51,680 nucleotides of DNA, taken from NCBI GenBank assembly GCA_937923345.1, contig CAKZVJ010000048.1:1-51680 (forward strand). The letters run 5' to 3'. A program made the position numbers and the translations under genes. The notes beneath the pieces were generated by a model that was not told the origin of the DNA, did no database searches, and saw nothing but the letters and a program-made list of their open reading frames with translations. The stretch comes from an uncultured Saprospiraceae bacterium. GTDB lineage: Bacteria > Bacteroidota > Bacteroidia > Chitinophagales > Saprospiraceae. The stretch's first letter is position 1. Each line of letters begins with the position of its first letter. Shown here piece after piece: positions 50,467 to 51,680 of the stretch.

Positions 50467-51195
50467 ATGAATAAAAAAATAAAACCAAATATTTTTAACA
50501 AAACCTTAGCATGGGCGGTACATCTATTTACTGCTTCAGGTTTGCTTGCTGGCTTTATGTCTCTATTGGCTATGCATGACCATGATTTGCGTCAAGCGAT
50601 GTTTTGGCTAATCTTAGCATTCGTAATTGATGGAGTAGATGGCACCTTTGCGCGTATGGCGCGGGTAAGGGAGGTATTGCCCAATATGGATGGCAAGACG
50701 ATTGACTATGTTGTGGACTTTGCCAATTTTGCCATTATCCCAGCCTACATTTTTTATCAGTCCGATTTGGTTATCGAAGCTTGGCGCTTGCCCTTGACGA
50801 GCATTATCCTACTGGTGTCTGCGATTTATTATGGGAAGACCGGTATGGTCAGCGAAGACAAATATTTTATCGGCTTTCCTGTCCTGTGGAACATGGTAGT
50901 TTATTTTCTAATTTTTGTGTTTGACCTTTCACCGATTTTCAATGGATGCATAGTTGTCCTTTTTGCAGTCGCCCATTTTGTTCCGCTCAAATATATTTAT
51001 CCTTCCCAAGCACAACGCTGGCAGTTGGCTTCTTCGATTATTGCCGCGCTGTTTTTTATTCTTATGTGCGTTACGGTGTATTATTATCCTGAACGCAATT
51101 TTTATTTGACCACCCTTTCGATGATAGGCTTAGCGTACTTTGCGATGCTAACTCTTCTAGAGCAATGGACGACTATCAAGACCAAGAAAAAATAG
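50467..51195 (+). CDS. pcs: Phosphatidylcholine synthase-like CDP-alcohol phosphatidyltransferase
   Basis: A 242-aa inner-membrane enzyme with about seven hydrophobic segments. The CDP-alcohol motif is in VIDGVDGTFARMARVREVLP NMDGKTIDYVVDF (about 58-90): D-G-x2-A-R, then the extended spacing before G-x3-D-x3-D that marks phosphatidylcholine synthase (Pcs), including the REVLP segment. Length fits Pcs (about 240). Pcs condenses choline with CDP-diacylglycerol. Phosphatidylcholine is unusual in Bacteroidota, and a related lipid-head group cannot be excluded. It stands alone, divergent from the VPGUxT-type gene. Confidence 0.85.
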   Translation: MNKKIKPNIFNKTLAWAVHLFTASGLLAGFMSLLAMHDHDLRQAMFWLILAFVIDGVDGTFARMARVREVLPNMDGKTIDYVVDFANFAIIPAYIFYQSDLVIEAWRLPLTSIILLVSAIYYGKTGMVSEDKYFIGFPVLWNMVVYFLIFVFDLSPIFNGCIVVLFAVAHFVPLKYIYPSQAQRWQLASSIIAALFFILMCVTVYYYPERNFYLTTLSMIGLAYFAMLTLLEQWTTIKTKKK

Positions 51196-51216
51196 TTGAT
51201 ATTGTCGTATTGAGAT

Positions 51217-51402
51217 GTTTTGGCGCTGCCTCCTTTTAGCCTACGCTATCCATCCACGCGTACAAAAGGAGTCGGGTCATCCACTTTACTCCGGCCCTCC
51301 AAAAAGCAATTCAGCCAAGCGACTATGCCGTCTCTCCGAGCCAGCCTAGTAGCGGCTTCATTCCCTTTTGGAGCACCTGCGTGCCCGCTACTACCCCTCA
51401 GC
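51217..51402. repeat. GC-rich palindromic intergenic element (copy G) abutting an intron fragment
   Basis: Starts TTTTGGCGCTGCC; stem CTCCTTTT/AAAAGGAG (51230-51237 with 51264-51271), then TCGGGTCATCCACTTTACTC as in other copies. It ends with AGCGGC/GCCCGCT-type runs and CTACTACCCCTCAGCG before an A run. Its end touches the reverse transcriptase homology. Confidence 0.6.
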
Positions 51403-51680
51403 GAAAAATAAAGTATCTATCAGAGTTAGGCAGTTGGTTAAAGTCGAATGGCAAAGAACTAGTAAGTCAAGTACAATCAGAGCGTTATACACCAAGTGCA
51501 GTACTTGGAGTAACGATACCGAATGCAGATGGAGGGGATAGACTATTAGGGATACCAACAGTAATAGACCGTCTACTACAACAGAGTATACTAGAAATAC
51601 TATCAAAACAATATGAGCCATTATTTAGTGACTATAGCTATGGATTTCGTCCAGGTCGCAGTGCCTTACAAGCGATAAAG
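51381..51680 (+). pseudogene. 5'-truncated group II intron reverse transcriptase/maturase (runs off right edge)
   Basis: From about 51408 the forward frame reads IKYLSELGSWLKSNGKELVS, then SERYTPSAVLGVTIP, GGDRLLGIPTVIDRLLQQSI, LSKQYEPLFSDYSYGFRPGR and SALQAIK to the edge. LGIPTVIDRLLQQ and FSDxSYGFRPGRSA are diagnostic of group II intron reverse transcriptases. The usual first 45-60 residues (ending in the GVDGM motif) and the 5' ribozyme are missing; instead the frame runs into palindromic element G. A GTG at 51381 could start translation but the product would lack the N-terminal RT segment. The 3' part is outside the window. Confidence 0.8.

Noticed and set aside
51391-51621. A 76-codon reverse-strand frame at the right edge
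   Set aside because: It lies antisense to the clear group II reverse transcriptase reading frame and is explained by it.

Overview
The window looks like chromosomal DNA of a Bacteroidota bacterium, probably a marine-type cytophagalean. Supporting signs are a fused alpha/beta 2-oxoacid dehydrogenase E1, DUF4920, many Sec-exported proteins and lipoproteins, almost no Shine-Dalgarno sequences, and promoters matching the Bacteroidota pattern TTTG / 19-21 nt / TAnnTTTG. The genus cannot be read from the sequence.

Layout. 1-4.4 kb: DUF1761 membrane protein (cut by the left edge), fused E1 dehydrogenase with an operator-like promoter, a TetR regulator, a repeat-rich gap, recX. 4.4-6.5 kb: a small module bounded by a copy of the recX 3' end, holding a double-glycine-leader peptide and a 506-aa helical protein. 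6.7-17 kb: glycosyltransferase and acetyltransferase, exported proteins, M1 and S41 peptidases, a SpoIIE-type phosphatase, uvrB. 17-18.5 kb: a Vat-like acetyltransferase and a two-part hypothetical. 18.5-29.2 kb: molybdenum-cofactor region (moaC, MocA-like, moeB-rhodanese, moaE, moaD, anion exporter, moaA, moeA, XdhC, MFS). It is interrupted by an AT-rich HEPN-type gene and by a promoter-hairpin-terminator unit in front of moaA. 29.5-32.3 kb: a GH-A lipoprotein, an unusual tRNA-like RNA gene with its own promoter and terminator, an HD hydrolase, DUF4920. 32.5-36.2 kb: two tandem exported MORN-repeat/caspase proteins. 36.6-40 kb: lgt, a di-haem peroxidase, a GT2 enzyme. 40.1-43.8 kb: a polyamine cluster (SpeD, ATP-grasp amine ligase, lipoprotein, membrane aminopropyltransferase). 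44.1-51.7 kb: a membrane-anchored hypothetical, a conserved unknown, a VanY-like peptidase, an RsmB-like methyltransferase, a VPGUxT-type thioredoxin/MsrA-like protein, phosphatidylcholine synthase, and the start of a 5'-truncated group II intron reverse transcriptase.

How genes work together. The Moco genes make molybdopterin (MoaA, MoaC), sulfurate it (MoaD, MoaE, MoeB), insert Mo (MoeA), and with the MocA-like protein and XdhC suggest supply of a cytosine-dinucleotide or sulfurated cofactor to a Mo-hydroxylase encoded elsewhere. SpeD and the membrane SpeE probably make an aminopropylated polyamine that the ATP-grasp enzyme may ligate.

At least seven intergenic gaps hold GC-rich palindromic elements with related ends but different self-complementary arms. 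The signals most worth following are the tRNA-like RNA, the exported caspases, the HEPN gene, the RNA unit before moaA and the recX-flanked peptide module.
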